64,000 bases of DNA from contig CAJWBQ010000020.1 in the NCBI GenBank assembly GCA_913020115.1, positions 1 through 64,000 on the forward strand, read 5' to 3'. Made by a program: the position numbers and the translations under genes. Shown in pieces: positions 1 to 7,824 of the stretch (its first letter is position 1; the number at the start of each line of letters is the position of its first letter). The DNA comes from an uncultured Cellvibrionales bacterium (GTDB lineage: Bacteria; Pseudomonadota; Gammaproteobacteria; Pseudomonadales; Cellvibrionaceae). The notes under the pieces were generated by a model. That model searched no databases and had not been told where the DNA came from. It was given only the letters and a program-made list of their open reading frames with translations.

Positions 1-1328
1 CTTTGCGCATGCTCGCGGATGGAAAAATTCAGATTTTGTTTTCAGTAGATCTCTTTAACGAAGGTGTAGATGTACCAGCGGTTGATACGCTTTTACTGCT
101 GAGGCCGACCGAAAGTGCAACGCTCTTTCTGCAGCAACTTGGAAGAGGGCTTCGTAAGAGTAAAGACAAATTAGTTTGTACAGTTTTGGATTTTGTTGGA
201 TTACATCGCCGAGAATTTCGTTTTGACCGCAGATTGTCAGCGCTGATCGGTGGTACCCGAAAATACGTGGAAACTCAGGTAGTGCAGGGCTTTCCCTATC
301 TCCCGGCGGGATGTCACATGGAATTGGACACCGTTGCTAGCAAGACTATTTTAAGCAGTCTTAAATCGGCTCTACCGAGCCGCTGGAACGATAAAGTACA
401 GGAATTGCGCTTGCTCATTGCGAATGGGTTTCAACCAAGCTTAGAGTGCTACATGGAGGAAACTGGGCTAGCGCTGGATGATATTTATGCCGCCAAAAAG
501 TCGTGGTCAGATTTCTTGGAGGCAGCTGGTGTTAAGGTGCTAACCCCCGGACCTGAAGAAGATTCATTGCGACGTGCGATAGGTCGTATGCTGCACATAG
601 ATGACGAAGAGCGCCTGGATTTTTACCTGGAGTTGTTGAGCTCGGATCAGCGTCCGAAGGTGGGTATGTATTCTATTCGCCGACAAAGAATGATTCGGAT
701 GTTGGTAGCTTCCATGTGTGATCAGGTCTTGGATAATACAACCTCTATAGAGGAGGGCATCAAATTATTCTGGAGTCATCCTCAAGTTATTGATGAGCTT
801 AAGGCCTTGTTGTTTTATCAGAGAAAGAATATTGATCACCTTCACAGCTTAGTGGCGTCTCACGTTAATGTTCCAATTCAAGTGCACGGTAAATACACTC
901 GAATTGAATTATTGGCGGCCTTTGGGGTTGGGGAAACCGCAAAGACTAGGCCCTGGCGAGAGGGCGCGCTGTGGGTTGGTGATGAGAAGACCGACATCTT
1001 TGCTTTTACCATTGATAAGTCGGGAGGCAACTTTTCGCCTACTACGAAATATCGAGATTACGCACTGAGCCCAACACTTATACATTGGGAGAGCCAGTCA
1101 ATGACGACCGCACGCAGCCCAACGGGAAAGCGATACTGCAATCACGTGGCAGAGGGTTCATCAGTTATGTTGTTTGCTAGAGAAAATACCGCGGCAAGAG
1201 CATTTTGGTTTCTAGGCACGGGGTCATACGTTTCTCATGAGTCGGAAAAACCAATGTCGATTACTTGGAAGTTGGACGCCGCATTGCCTGGGGACCTTTT
1301 TGTAAAACTTGCGTCTGCAGTTGCTTAA
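1..1328 (+). CDS. C-terminal part of an SF2 DEAD/DEAH-type helicase with DUF3427-like tail (5' end outside window)
   Basis: The reading frame is already open at the window edge, so only the last ~441 residues are seen. The first ~60 residues look like the end of the second RecA-like helicase lobe: 'DLFNEGVDVPAVDTLLLLRPT' is a motif V-like stretch (positions about 48-111), followed by 'QQLGRGLRKS', the motif VI arginine-finger sequence. The remainder has no transmembrane segment and resembles the DUF3427 tail of large helicases that often carry an N-terminal PLD nuclease and are found among defence and accessory genes. That family assignment is from memory. The activity (DNA or RNA translocation) is inferred. 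It lies just beyond the 3' end of ssrA, a classic island integration site, so it may belong to an island extending leftwards. Confidence 0.8.
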   Translation, partial: LRMLADGKIQILFSVDLFNEGVDVPAVDTLLLLRPTESATLFLQQLGRGLRKSKDKLVCTVLDFVGLHRREFRFDRRLSALIGGTRKYVETQVVQGFPYLPAGCHMELDTVASKTILSSLKSALPSRWNDKVQELRLLIANGFQPSLECYMEETGLALDDIYAAKKSWSDFLEAAGVKVLTPGPEEDSLRRAIGRMLHIDDEERLDFYLELLSSDQRPKVGMYSIRRQRMIRMLVASMCDQVLDNTTSIEEGIKLFWSHPQVIDELKALLFYQRKNIDHLHSLVASHVNVPIQVHGKYTRIELLAAFGVGETAKTRPWREGALWVGDEKTDIFAFTIDKSGGNFSPTTKYRDYALSPTLIHWESQSMTTARSPTGKRYCNHVAEGSSVMLFARENTAARAFWFLGTGSYVSHESEKPMSITWKLDAALPGDLFVKLASAVA

Positions 1329-1523
1329 TATTGCATATTTCCAATCCTGTGATGCTAAGGCGTTGGTCGTAATAATTAAAAGTTAGATGCTTGAGTGAGG
1401 TGGCAATGTTCCTTGAAGCCTACTTTGAGGAGGTCTTAGGGTGTGTTTGAGTTTGCGCATGGACCATGATGTCGCGATGAGTTCTAAGTTCGTACCTCAG
1501 GCGCTTTAGCTTACCCCAGACAC

Positions 1524-1550
1524 AAAAAAACCCTGACGAATCAAGGGTTT
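1524..1550 (-). terminator. Rho-independent terminator of ssrA
   Basis: On the minus strand an AAACCCT/AGGGTTT stem is closed by a 9-nt loop and followed by a run of T. It starts 10 bases past the encoded CCA of tmRNA, as expected for the ssrA transcript end. Confidence 0.8.
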
Positions 1551-1560
1551 CAGTAGGATT

Positions 1561-1951
1561 TGGTGGAGGCGGGGGGATTTGAACCCCCGTCCGTCAGCAC
1601 GCTGCCTGCGGCTCTACATGTTTAGTTCTGTTAATTTATTTAACGAATCACAGCCCAACAGCCAAGACGTGAAACGCGATCCTGATAGATTTTAGTGGCG
1701 CCACCCCAGGCAGGCTTTGCTACGATCCCTTTCTATATGACAGTCGTTAGCGCGATAAGGGCACCTTGCTAAAGACTGCTAGCAGACGAATCCGCTAGGT
1801 CATGCTACAAAAAGCTGCTTACGCGGCTAGTTGAGCACCATAGTTGTCATCATTGGCAACTAAAAAGTTACAGCTTTGGATTAACGTGATTATCTGCCCT
1901 CACGACATGCACCTTAGGTTTTGTCACCGGCGTCGAATCCTAATCGCCCCC
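1561..1951 (-). ncRNA. ssrA: tmRNA (transfer-messenger RNA)
   Basis: This RNA rescues ribosomes stalled on broken mRNAs, acting first as alanyl-tRNA and then as a short message for a degradation tag. The 5' end GGGGGCG pairs over 7 bp (one G-U) with CGCCTCC just before the discriminator A and encoded CCA, giving the tRNA-like acceptor stem. The T-arm GGGTTCAAATCCC lies next to it at the 3' end. Length is about 391 nt, typical of one-piece tmRNA. Its protein partner SmpB is encoded about 1.4 kb away on the same strand. Both ends are set by the acceptor pairing, so they should be accurate to a base or two. Confidence 0.97.
1819..1857 (-). other. tmRNA tag reading frame (ANDDNYGAQLAA, stop)
   Basis: Inside ssrA, the resume codon GCC is followed by codons for N-D-D-N-Y-G-A-Q-L-A-A and then TAA. 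The terminal LAA is the ClpXP/ClpA-type degradation signal. Compared with the E. coli tag (AANDENYALAA) it has DD and an extra G-A-Q before LAA, a form I associate with marine gammaproteobacteria. Confidence 0.93.
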
Positions 1952-1977
1952 GAGCCACACAGTATAAAGCAGGCGCC

Positions 1978-3330
1978 TTAGCCCGCCAAGCTCTGTGTGA
2001 AGGTAACCAAAATTAATACCGGGCATACAAAGCGCACATAGGTGGGCCAAATCTTCCAAAACAAGCTGTGCTCAATGTCGGGGTGACCCGACTTCACTTC
2101 AGCTAAAAGCTTGTCTCTGTGCAGCACCCAACCCGCAAAAATACACAACATCACGCCCAACAATGGCTCGCTGTATTTGGTGGTGAGGTCAATCACAAAC
2201 CCAAACAAGGCATCGAAGTTGACGATGATGGTGGCGCTGATCAGAAAAATCACGAAGCCAATAAGGTAGGTAGACTTTTTGCGCTCTATGCCGGTTTTTT
2301 CAACCACCATGGATACGGGCACTTCTAACATTGAAATTGACGAGGTCACGGCCGCAATGCTCATCAAGGCAAAAAAGGCGATGGCTACATATGTACCAGC
2401 GGCACCCATGCTGTCAAAGAGTGAAGGCAGCACTTGGAATATTAATGATGGCCCTGCAATCAACTCGCCTGCTTCATCAAAAATAGTCAGGCCGTTGTGT
2501 TGTGCTACATACACCGCGGGAATAATCAGCAGGCCGGCGGTAAAGGCAATGCCGCAATCTACTAAGGTCACAATGGCGCCTAGACGCGGTAAGCTTTCTT
2601 CTTTACTCAGGTAAGAGCCATACACCAGCATGGTGCCCACGCCCAGTGAGAGAGAGAAGAAGGCCTGGCCCATGGCGTCGACAATTAATTTCGGGTCGCT
2701 GACACGGCTCATGTCGGGCAGCAGGTAAATTTTCAAACCTTCCATGGCGCCGGGCTGAGTGAGTACATAACAAATGAGCAACAGCAATAAGCCGATCAGC
2801 ACTGGCATAAGCCGGGTGGACCATTTCTCAATGCCGTTCTCAATGCCACTGCCAATAATCAACATGGTGATGCAGGCAAAGCCGCCACCAAAAATTAAAT
2901 CGCGGGTTGTTGAATTGGTGGTAAGCCAGGTGCCGGCTTCGGGCATGTCTAATAACACGGTAAAGGGCTGGCCAAGATGTGCAATCATCCAGCCGGCCAC
3001 AATGGTATAGAAACTCAGAATTAAGCTGGCGATGATAATACCGTAGTAGCCTACGCCGGCACCCAGTCTGCGTGTGAAGGTGCTGTTGCCAACGCTGCTC
3101 AACGCCGACACCACGTTCGATTTGGCGTGACGGCCAATAATCAGTTCGGCCATCAGTGCGGGGTAGGCGAGCAGAAAGGCTAGAACGAAATACACTAGCA
3201 CAAAGGCAGCGCCGCCATTGCTAGCGGTTTGTGTTGGAAAGCCCCAAATGTTGCCAAGGCCTACGGCAGAGCCGGCGGCGGCCATGACAAAACCGGTTTT
3301 AGATGAAAATTGTCCTCGTGCACCACTCAT
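1978..3330 (-). CDS. Sodium-dependent transporter, NSS/SNF family
   Basis: This is an inner-membrane symporter of the neurotransmitter:sodium symporter family (LeuT fold), which imports amino acids or related solutes with Na+. The N-terminal signature 'AAAGSAVGLGNIWGFP' (about residues 16-31) forms the unwound TM1 that holds Na+ and substrate. Some 11-12 hydrophobic segments follow over 450 residues, a normal bacterial length. The substrate cannot be read from the sequence. It lies 18 bp downstream of smpB on the same strand and may be cotranscribed. A paralogue lies on the other side of smpB. The ATG at 3330 is chosen because the family N-terminus (polar residues before the TM1 motif) follows directly. 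Confidence 0.9.
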   Translation of the reverse strand: MSGARGQFSSKTGFVMAAAGSAVGLGNIWGFPTQTASNGGAAFVLVYFVLAFLLAYPALMAELIIGRHAKSNVVSALSSVGNSTFTRRLGAGVGYYGIIIASLILSFYTIVAGWMIAHLGQPFTVLLDMPEAGTWLTTNSTTRDLIFGGGFACITMLIIGSGIENGIEKWSTRLMPVLIGLLLLLICYVLTQPGAMEGLKIYLLPDMSRVSDPKLIVDAMGQAFFSLSLGVGTMLVYGSYLSKEESLPRLGAIVTLVDCGIAFTAGLLIIPAVYVAQHNGLTIFDEAGELIAGPSLIFQVLPSLFDSMGAAGTYVAIAFFALMSIAAVTSSISMLEVPVSMVVEKTGIERKKSTYLIGFVIFLISATIIVNFDALFGFVIDLTTKYSEPLLGVMLCIFAGWVLHRDKLLAEVKSGHPDIEHSLFWKIWPTYVRFVCPVLILVTFTQSLAG

Positions 3331-3348
3331 AATATTTGCCCATTGTTT

Positions 3349-3825
3349 TTATTGGTTATGTTGCAAAATTCTTTGTTTTTGACGGTTCCAGTCGCGCTCT
3401 TTTTCAGTTTCACGCTTGTCGTGCAGCTGCTTACCCTTGGCAATGGCAATCTTACATTTCACCAAGTGGCCTTTCCAATACAGGGCCAAGGCCACAACGG
3501 TGTGACCCTTTTGGTCAACCGCTTGCTGAAGGTTGCTGATTTCATTGCTGTGCAGAAGTAGCTTGCGAACCCTGGTGGGTTCCGTCACGAAATGGGTAGA
3601 CGCTGTGGGGAGCGGCTGAATTTGCACTCCTGAAATAAACGCTTCGCCATTTCGAAAAAAGACGTAACTCTCGGTAATTTGGCCTTTGCCTTCACGCAAA
3701 CTTTTCACTTCCCAGCCCATGAGAGCCATGCCGGCTTCATAGGTGTCGGAGATGTGAAATTCGTGACGCGCCCGCTTATTTTGCGCAATGGTATTGTCAG
3801 CGGTTTTTTTCTGTTTCTTGGCCAT
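3349..3825 (-). CDS. smpB: SsrA-binding protein SmpB
   Basis: SmpB binds the tRNA-like domain of tmRNA and places it in the empty A site of stalled ribosomes. The 158-residue product matches the family throughout: 'NKRARHEF' near residue 17, '[21 protein letters not shown]' (about 29-49), the '[13 protein letters not shown]' strand, and a basic C-terminal tail ([18 protein letters not shown]) that probes the mRNA channel. The ATG at 3825 gives the canonical MAKK start. Its RNA partner ssrA is in the same window, with one transporter gene between. In E. coli smpB is divergent from ratA. Here a second transporter gene separates them. Confidence 0.97.
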   Translation of the reverse strand: MAKKQKKTADNTIAQNKRARHEFHISDTYEAGMALMGWEVKSLREGKGQITESYVFFRNGEAFISGVQIQPLPTASTHFVTEPTRVRKLLLHSNEISNLQQAVDQKGHTVVALALYWKGHLVKCKIAIAKGKQLHDKRETEKERDWNRQKQRILQHNQ

Positions 3826-3875
3826 AACGGCAGTTACATCTCTCTTTTACAGGTTTGCTTCTGGGTTGCACTCAT

Positions 3876-5297
3876 CTACAGGGCGATGAGTGACACTCCA
3901 AAATATTTTTGGGCGACAGTATTAATGAAAATCAAAAATAAAATCACCGGAATGAAGGTGCCAACGGAAAAGTTCACGTAACGCTCCAGAAAGGTGCCCT
4001 TATAGTTAGGGTTGCCTTGTTCAACTTCATCGTTGAAGTTGGTTTTGCGCCAGCGGTAGATCACAAACAAACACACTAGGGCGCCATTGAGAGGCAAGAT
4101 AGTGTCGTAGAAGGTATCAATTATAATGTCGAACAGTGAGCGGCTGGCGCCGGCGTAATTCACAAGCTCGGTTAGAAAGCCCACTTTACCAAATGACAAG
4201 GCGCTGGCAATGGTCAGCAGGCCCATGGTGATGCCCAAAATCAGCAGTGACTTTTTACGGCTGTAACGTCTAGCGTCCATTAGGCTTGCTGTGGGCACTT
4301 CAATGATAGACACCAGCGAGGTAATGGCGGCAAAGAAAACGAGGGTGAAGAAGGTGGTGGCCACAATACTGGCGCCCACATAACCCAGAGTGCCCTGCAG
4401 CGCTAAAAATATTTTCGGCAGGAAGGTAAAGATCAAGCTAACGGATGAATCACTGAGCTCTTCAGGGTTCACGTTAGGGTTGAAGGAGAACACGGCGGGT
4501 AGAATTAACAGGCCGGCCGCGAAGGCAACACCGGTGTCACACAGCGCCACCATTTTGGTTGCACCCGGCAGGTCTTCTTTAGGGTTCATATAAGAACCGT
4601 AGGTAATGAGAATACCCATACCTAATGACAGGGAGAAGAAGGCTTGTGACAGGGCGCCATTAATTACGGAGCCCGTAATCTTGCTGAAGTCGGGCACCAT
4701 GTAGTAGCGAACACCGGCCCAAGCATTGTCTAGGCTCAAGACGAAAATAACCAAGGCAATCAAAAACACGAACAGCAAAGGCATTAATACTTTTGCGGCG
4801 CGTTCAATACCGTCTTGTACACCGCCCGCTAATATCAGGAAGATAATGGTGGCAACAGCGGCTAGGTATAGAAAAATTGAGTTGGAGTTAATGAAGTTGC
4901 CAAAGGTGTCTGGGGCGGCGAGCTGGTCGAGGTTGCCGGTGGCTGCGTTAACCACGTAACCCAGAAGCCAAATGGTAATCACTGAGTAAAAAACCGCGAT
5001 CATAAAGGGTGTTACGAGTGACAGCCAGCCGGCTATGCGCCAAGGCGAATTGCCGGCGATGCTGGTGTAGGCTCCCAAAGGGTCTTTCTTGGTGTGCCGA
5101 CCGAGAGACAGTTCGGCAAGCATCACGGGCAGGCACAATAACACCACGCACAGGGCGTAGATGAGTAAAAAGGCACCACCACCGTTTTTTGCGGCATTTA
5201 CTGGAAAGCCCACAAGGTTACCAATGCCTACCGCAGAGCCTGCGGCGGCCAGAATAAACCCTAGGCGGGAGCCAAATTGTTCTCTATTTTCGGACAT
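3876..5297 (-). CDS. Sodium-dependent transporter, NSS/SNF family (paralogue)
   Basis: A second LeuT-fold Na+ symporter of 473 residues with the same TM1 signature 'AAAGSAVGIGNLVGFP' (about residues 17-32) and about 12 membrane segments. It is clearly a paralogue of the transporter at 1978-3330 but has diverged along its length, so the pair probably differ in substrate. Its stop is 50 bp upstream of the smpB start, so readthrough into smpB is plausible. The ATG at 5297 follows a pyrimidine-rich stretch with only a weak ribosome-binding site (AGAGAG on the coding strand). Substrate unknown. Confidence 0.9.
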   Translation of the reverse strand: MSENREQFGSRLGFILAAAGSAVGIGNLVGFPVNAAKNGGGAFLLIYALCVVLLCLPVMLAELSLGRHTKKDPLGAYTSIAGNSPWRIAGWLSLVTPFMIAVFYSVITIWLLGYVVNAATGNLDQLAAPDTFGNFINSNSIFLYLAAVATIIFLILAGGVQDGIERAAKVLMPLLFVFLIALVIFVLSLDNAWAGVRYYMVPDFSKITGSVINGALSQAFFSLSLGMGILITYGSYMNPKEDLPGATKMVALCDTGVAFAAGLLILPAVFSFNPNVNPEELSDSSVSLIFTFLPKIFLALQGTLGYVGASIVATTFFTLVFFAAITSLVSIIEVPTASLMDARRYSRKKSLLILGITMGLLTIASALSFGKVGFLTELVNYAGASRSLFDIIIDTFYDTILPLNGALVCLFVIYRWRKTNFNDEVEQGNPNYKGTFLERYVNFSVGTFIPVILFLIFINTVAQKYFGVSLIAL

Positions 5298-5548
5298 AAC
5301 ACTCTCTTCTTATTATTTGCGTCACTAATATAATGTGCATGCATTGTCTGTAGGCAGTCAGGCGGAAAAGGCGCATTGGCCAAAGCCTGAAAATTGAGCG
5401 GATGGTAGCAGGGATTAGGGGTTTTGTCCTTACGCGCTGGCCGCTTTTGCAATCTCAGTCTACAATGCGCCTCTATTTAACAAGAACCCATTAATAAGAT
5501 CCAATTTTTCAGTGTAACGTGCTGCGGACAGGAAGCGAGGGCGGGATT

Positions 5549-5980
5549 GTGAGACAAATTGAACGCAGTGCATTGGTGGCTTATTCGGCTAGCCAGATGT
5601 ATGCCCTAGTGAATGATATTGAAGCTTATCCACGGTTTATGGAGGGCTGTACAGGCGCCGAAGTTTTGCACCGTGACGAGTTCAGTATTGAGGCGCGCTT
5701 ACACTTAGGTAAAGCGGGCATTCAGCAAACTTTCGTCACTCGCAATCGCCTAGAGCCGCCGCACACTATGCACATGGCCCTGGTTGAGGGGCCGTTTTCC
5801 AGCTTTCAGGGCTCTTGGCACTTTAAGGCTTTAAATGAAACAGCCTGTAAGGTGAGTTTGAGCTTAAGATTTGAGTTTCAAAATAAGGTATTAGATTTGG
5901 CGGCGGGTAAGTGGTTTGAAGCTGTAGCCAATAAGCAGGTAGACAGTTTGTGTGAGCGAGCGAAGGTTATTTATGCCTAG
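5549..5980 (+). CDS. ratA: RatA/Coq10-like START-domain protein
   Basis: A small polyketide-cyclase/START-fold protein of the Coq10/RatA family. The E. coli member has been described as a toxin that blocks 70S assembly, and other members act as ubiquinone-binding factors; the sequence does not decide between these roles. The product reads (V/M)RQIERSALVAYSASQMY then 'LVNDIEAYPRFMEGC', the family hallmark. The frame extends upstream to 5519, but GTG at 5549 is preferred because it gives the standard N-terminus and has a purine-rich stretch (GCGAGGGCGGG) just before it. rnfH follows in the same direction, as in E. coli. Confidence 0.88.
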   Translation: MRQIERSALVAYSASQMYALVNDIEAYPRFMEGCTGAEVLHRDEFSIEARLHLGKAGIQQTFVTRNRLEPPHTMHMALVEGPFSSFQGSWHFKALNETACKVSLSLRFEFQNKVLDLAAGKWFEAVANKQVDSLCERAKVIYA

Positions 5981-6025
5981 GCGTCTATTAAGTCAGTGTC
6001 TATTGATCATAAGAAGGTGCCGGTA

Positions 6026-6349
6026 ATGGCCGATATGGATTTAATTTCGGTTGAGGTGGCTTACGCCTTGCCCGACAAGCAGAAAATTGTAGCGCTATTG
6101 GTTGAGCCCGGCACAACGGCTATGCAGGCGGTGCTGCGTTCAAATATTAGCAAAGACTTCCCGGAAATTGATGTTGAAAGCGCAAAAATGGGGATATTTG
6201 GTCAAAGCTTAGGCACAAAAGGCCTGGCGGCGGCTTTAGAGCATGTTTTGCAGGCGGGTGATCGAGTGGAAATTTATCGCCCACTTATTGCGGACCCCAA
6301 AGAGGTCCGCCGCAAGCGGGCTGAAAAAGCGAAGCTGAAGAAAGATTAG
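6026..6349 (+). CDS. rnfH: RnfH/RatB family ubiquitin-fold protein
   Basis: A beta-grasp (ubiquitin-like) protein of about 107 residues, found next to ratA and, in some genomes, with rnf clusters; its biochemical role is not established. Visible family features are 'VEVAYALPDKQ', 'VEPGTTAMQAVLRS', 'GIFGQ' and the C-terminal 'GDRVEIYRPLIADPKEVRRKRAE'. The frame opens at a GTG (5996). ATG at 6026 is preferred because AGAAGG sits 8 bases upstream. The 3' end overlaps that of the convergent bamE by 4 bases. Confidence 0.88.
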   Translation: MADMDLISVEVAYALPDKQKIVALLVEPGTTAMQAVLRSNISKDFPEIDVESAKMGIFGQSLGTKGLAAALEHVLQAGDRVEIYRPLIADPKEVRRKRAEKAKLKKD

Positions 6350-6729
6350 TTTTCTTCCTTGTCGCTGGCGGACGCAGCCGCTTCGCTCTCTGGAGTAGAG
6401 GGGCGGTAGTCGCCGCTAAAGTGGCTTAGCTTGTCGTCTTTGAAGTAAATGGTCATACGCTCATCGCGGCGCTCACCTGAGCGAGTGCGAATGGTGTATA
6501 CGTAGTCCCAGCGGTCTTGGTCAAAGGTGTCCATGATCAATGCTGAGCCCATGACAAACTTCACTTGGCGTTTAGTCATGCCGGGTTTCAATTGGTCAAT
6601 CATCTCTTGTTCAATAATGTTGCCTTGCTGAACTTCGAGTGTGAAAACACCGGGGAATTGGAAGTAGCTGCAGCCTCCAAGTGAGGCCAGAGCGAGGGCC
6701 ACGACAATAATACGACAGGCTTTTTGCAT
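6346..6729 (-). CDS. bamE: Outer membrane protein assembly factor BamE (OmlA/SmpA lipoprotein)
   Basis: A lipoprotein of the BAM complex that folds beta-barrel proteins into the outer membrane. With the start at 6729 the protein begins MQKACRIIVVALALASLGGC, a lipoprotein signal peptide ending in a lipobox (L-G-G-C), so the mature protein starts at about Cys20. The SmpA/OmlA domain follows: 'GNIIEQEMIDQLKPGMTKRQV', 'MGSALIMDTFDQDRWDYVY'. The longer open frame upstream (to 6861) lacks a signal and overlaps fur, so it is discarded. Divergence from fur across 77 bp is the arrangement known from Pseudomonas. Confidence 0.95.
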   Translation of the reverse strand: MQKACRIIVVALALASLGGCSYFQFPGVFTLEVQQGNIIEQEMIDQLKPGMTKRQVKFVMGSALIMDTFDQDRWDYVYTIRTRSGERRDERMTIYFKDDKLSHFSGDYRPSTPESEAAASASDKEEN

Positions 6730-6806
6730 AACAGGGGTTCCACAAGTTAAATCGAACGGGGATAATACCCGATCTTTGTAAACACTGAGAAGGGGTTCGA
6801 GGTAAA

Positions 6807-7214
6807 ATGGCTGTTGAAAATCAAGATTTACGTAAAGCTGGCCTGAAAGTGACCCTTCCAAGGGTCAAAATTCTCCAAATTCTAGAATCATCCGATGTTC
6901 GCCACCTGAGCGCAGAAGATGTTTATCGGGCTTTGTTGGATGCCGGTGAGGATGTTGGCTTGGCCACGGTCTACCGAGTGCTCACACAATTTGAGACCGC
7001 GGGTCTCGTTATTCGTCACAACTTTGATGGTGGCCACTCTGTATTTGAGGTCGCTCGAGGCGAGCATCATGACCATATGGTGTGTGTTGAATCGGGTAAG
7101 GTGATTGAGTTTCACAACGATGAAATTGAAGCCTTGCAGGAGCAAATTGCCGCTGAACATGGCTATGAGCTTGCCGGCCACAGCTTGGTCTTATATGTGA
7201 ACCCTCTTAAATAG
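6807..7214 (+). CDS. fur: Ferric uptake regulator Fur
   Basis: An iron-responsive dimeric repressor with an N-terminal winged helix ('GLKVTLPRVKILQIL', 'HLSAEDVYRALLDAGEDVGLATVYRVL') and a C-terminal metal-binding/dimerisation domain containing 'HHDHMVC' at about residue 87. The second cysteine of the E. coli CxxC pair is Ser here (CVES), as in other Fur proteins that do not rely on that structural zinc site. Length is 135 residues. The start has GAGG 10 bases upstream. The shared 77-bp intergenic region with bamE must hold both promoters; I could not mark a convincing Fur box there. Confidence 0.96.
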   Translation: MAVENQDLRKAGLKVTLPRVKILQILESSDVRHLSAEDVYRALLDAGEDVGLATVYRVLTQFETAGLVIRHNFDGGHSVFEVARGEHHDHMVCVESGKVIEFHNDEIEALQEQIAAEHGYELAGHSLVLYVNPLK

Positions 7215-7284
7215 AACGGATCTTTGTGTCTAAATTGAACAAGTTCAAAATAACAACAAAAACTGAAGGAAGTGAGTGAGCGAG

Positions 7285-7800
7285 ATGTCTGAAGAAAAAA
7301 ATCAAATTAATATCAATATGGTTCAGTTGCTCAATCTGTCGTGTAATTTACTGCAGCAGGGCTTTGTTAAGCAGCCCAAGCAGAAAGCTAAGCAGTTGTT
7401 GAAAGACCTTAAGGCGGGTAAGCGTATGCCTTTGGGTAAGCTCACTTTGCAAGAAAAGCATGAAATGCCACTGCGCTTAGAGTTGGACTACAGCGAATTC
7501 CGCGGTCCGTTCAATTTTCCTTCTTTTGAAGCCGCTCTGCGTGGCATGCTGCAGCGCTGCGGCCAAACCATGGAAGCCAAAAAAGACCTAAACATTCTGA
7601 CCAATGAAGAGCAGGGCAGTGCCTTGGTTCATTTGCCAGGTGTTATCGAGCAAGACGGCCGTTTCAATGTCTTGGTGACCTGTTTCGAGATGGGCAACAA
7701 TAAAGAAATTACCATTCGCCTAATGTTTCTAGACCCGGATCAATACCCTCAGTTTCGCAGCAAAGACGAAGCAACTGAGGTTGAGCCCGACAGCGAGTAA
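7285..7800 (+). CDS. Uncharacterised protein between fur and recN
   Basis: I do not recognise this 171-residue protein. It has no signal peptide or membrane segment. The N-terminal ~60 residues are Lys/Gln-rich and probably helical ('LLNLSCNLLQQGF', 'KQPKQKAKQLLKDLKAGKR'). The rest looks like an alpha/beta domain, with an acidic tail. Start choice: the frame opens at GTG 7276, but AAGGAAG lies only a few bases from it and fits better with ATG at 7285. It follows fur by 70 bp on the same strand and converges on recN. Base composition and codon use look like the neighbours, so it reads as a resident gene rather than a recent arrival. Confidence 0.7.
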   Translation: MSEEKNQININMVQLLNLSCNLLQQGFVKQPKQKAKQLLKDLKAGKRMPLGKLTLQEKHEMPLRLELDYSEFRGPFNFPSFEAALRGMLQRCGQTMEAKKDLNILTNEEQGSALVHLPGVIEQDGRFNVLVTCFEMGNNKEITIRLMFLDPDQYPQFRSKDEATEVEPDSE

Positions 7801-7824
7801 GTGGAGTATGTTGGCTAGGCGGCC

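Noticed and set aside
6730-6861. N-terminal extension of BamE
   Set aside because: It would hide the lipoprotein signal peptide and overlap the start of fur.
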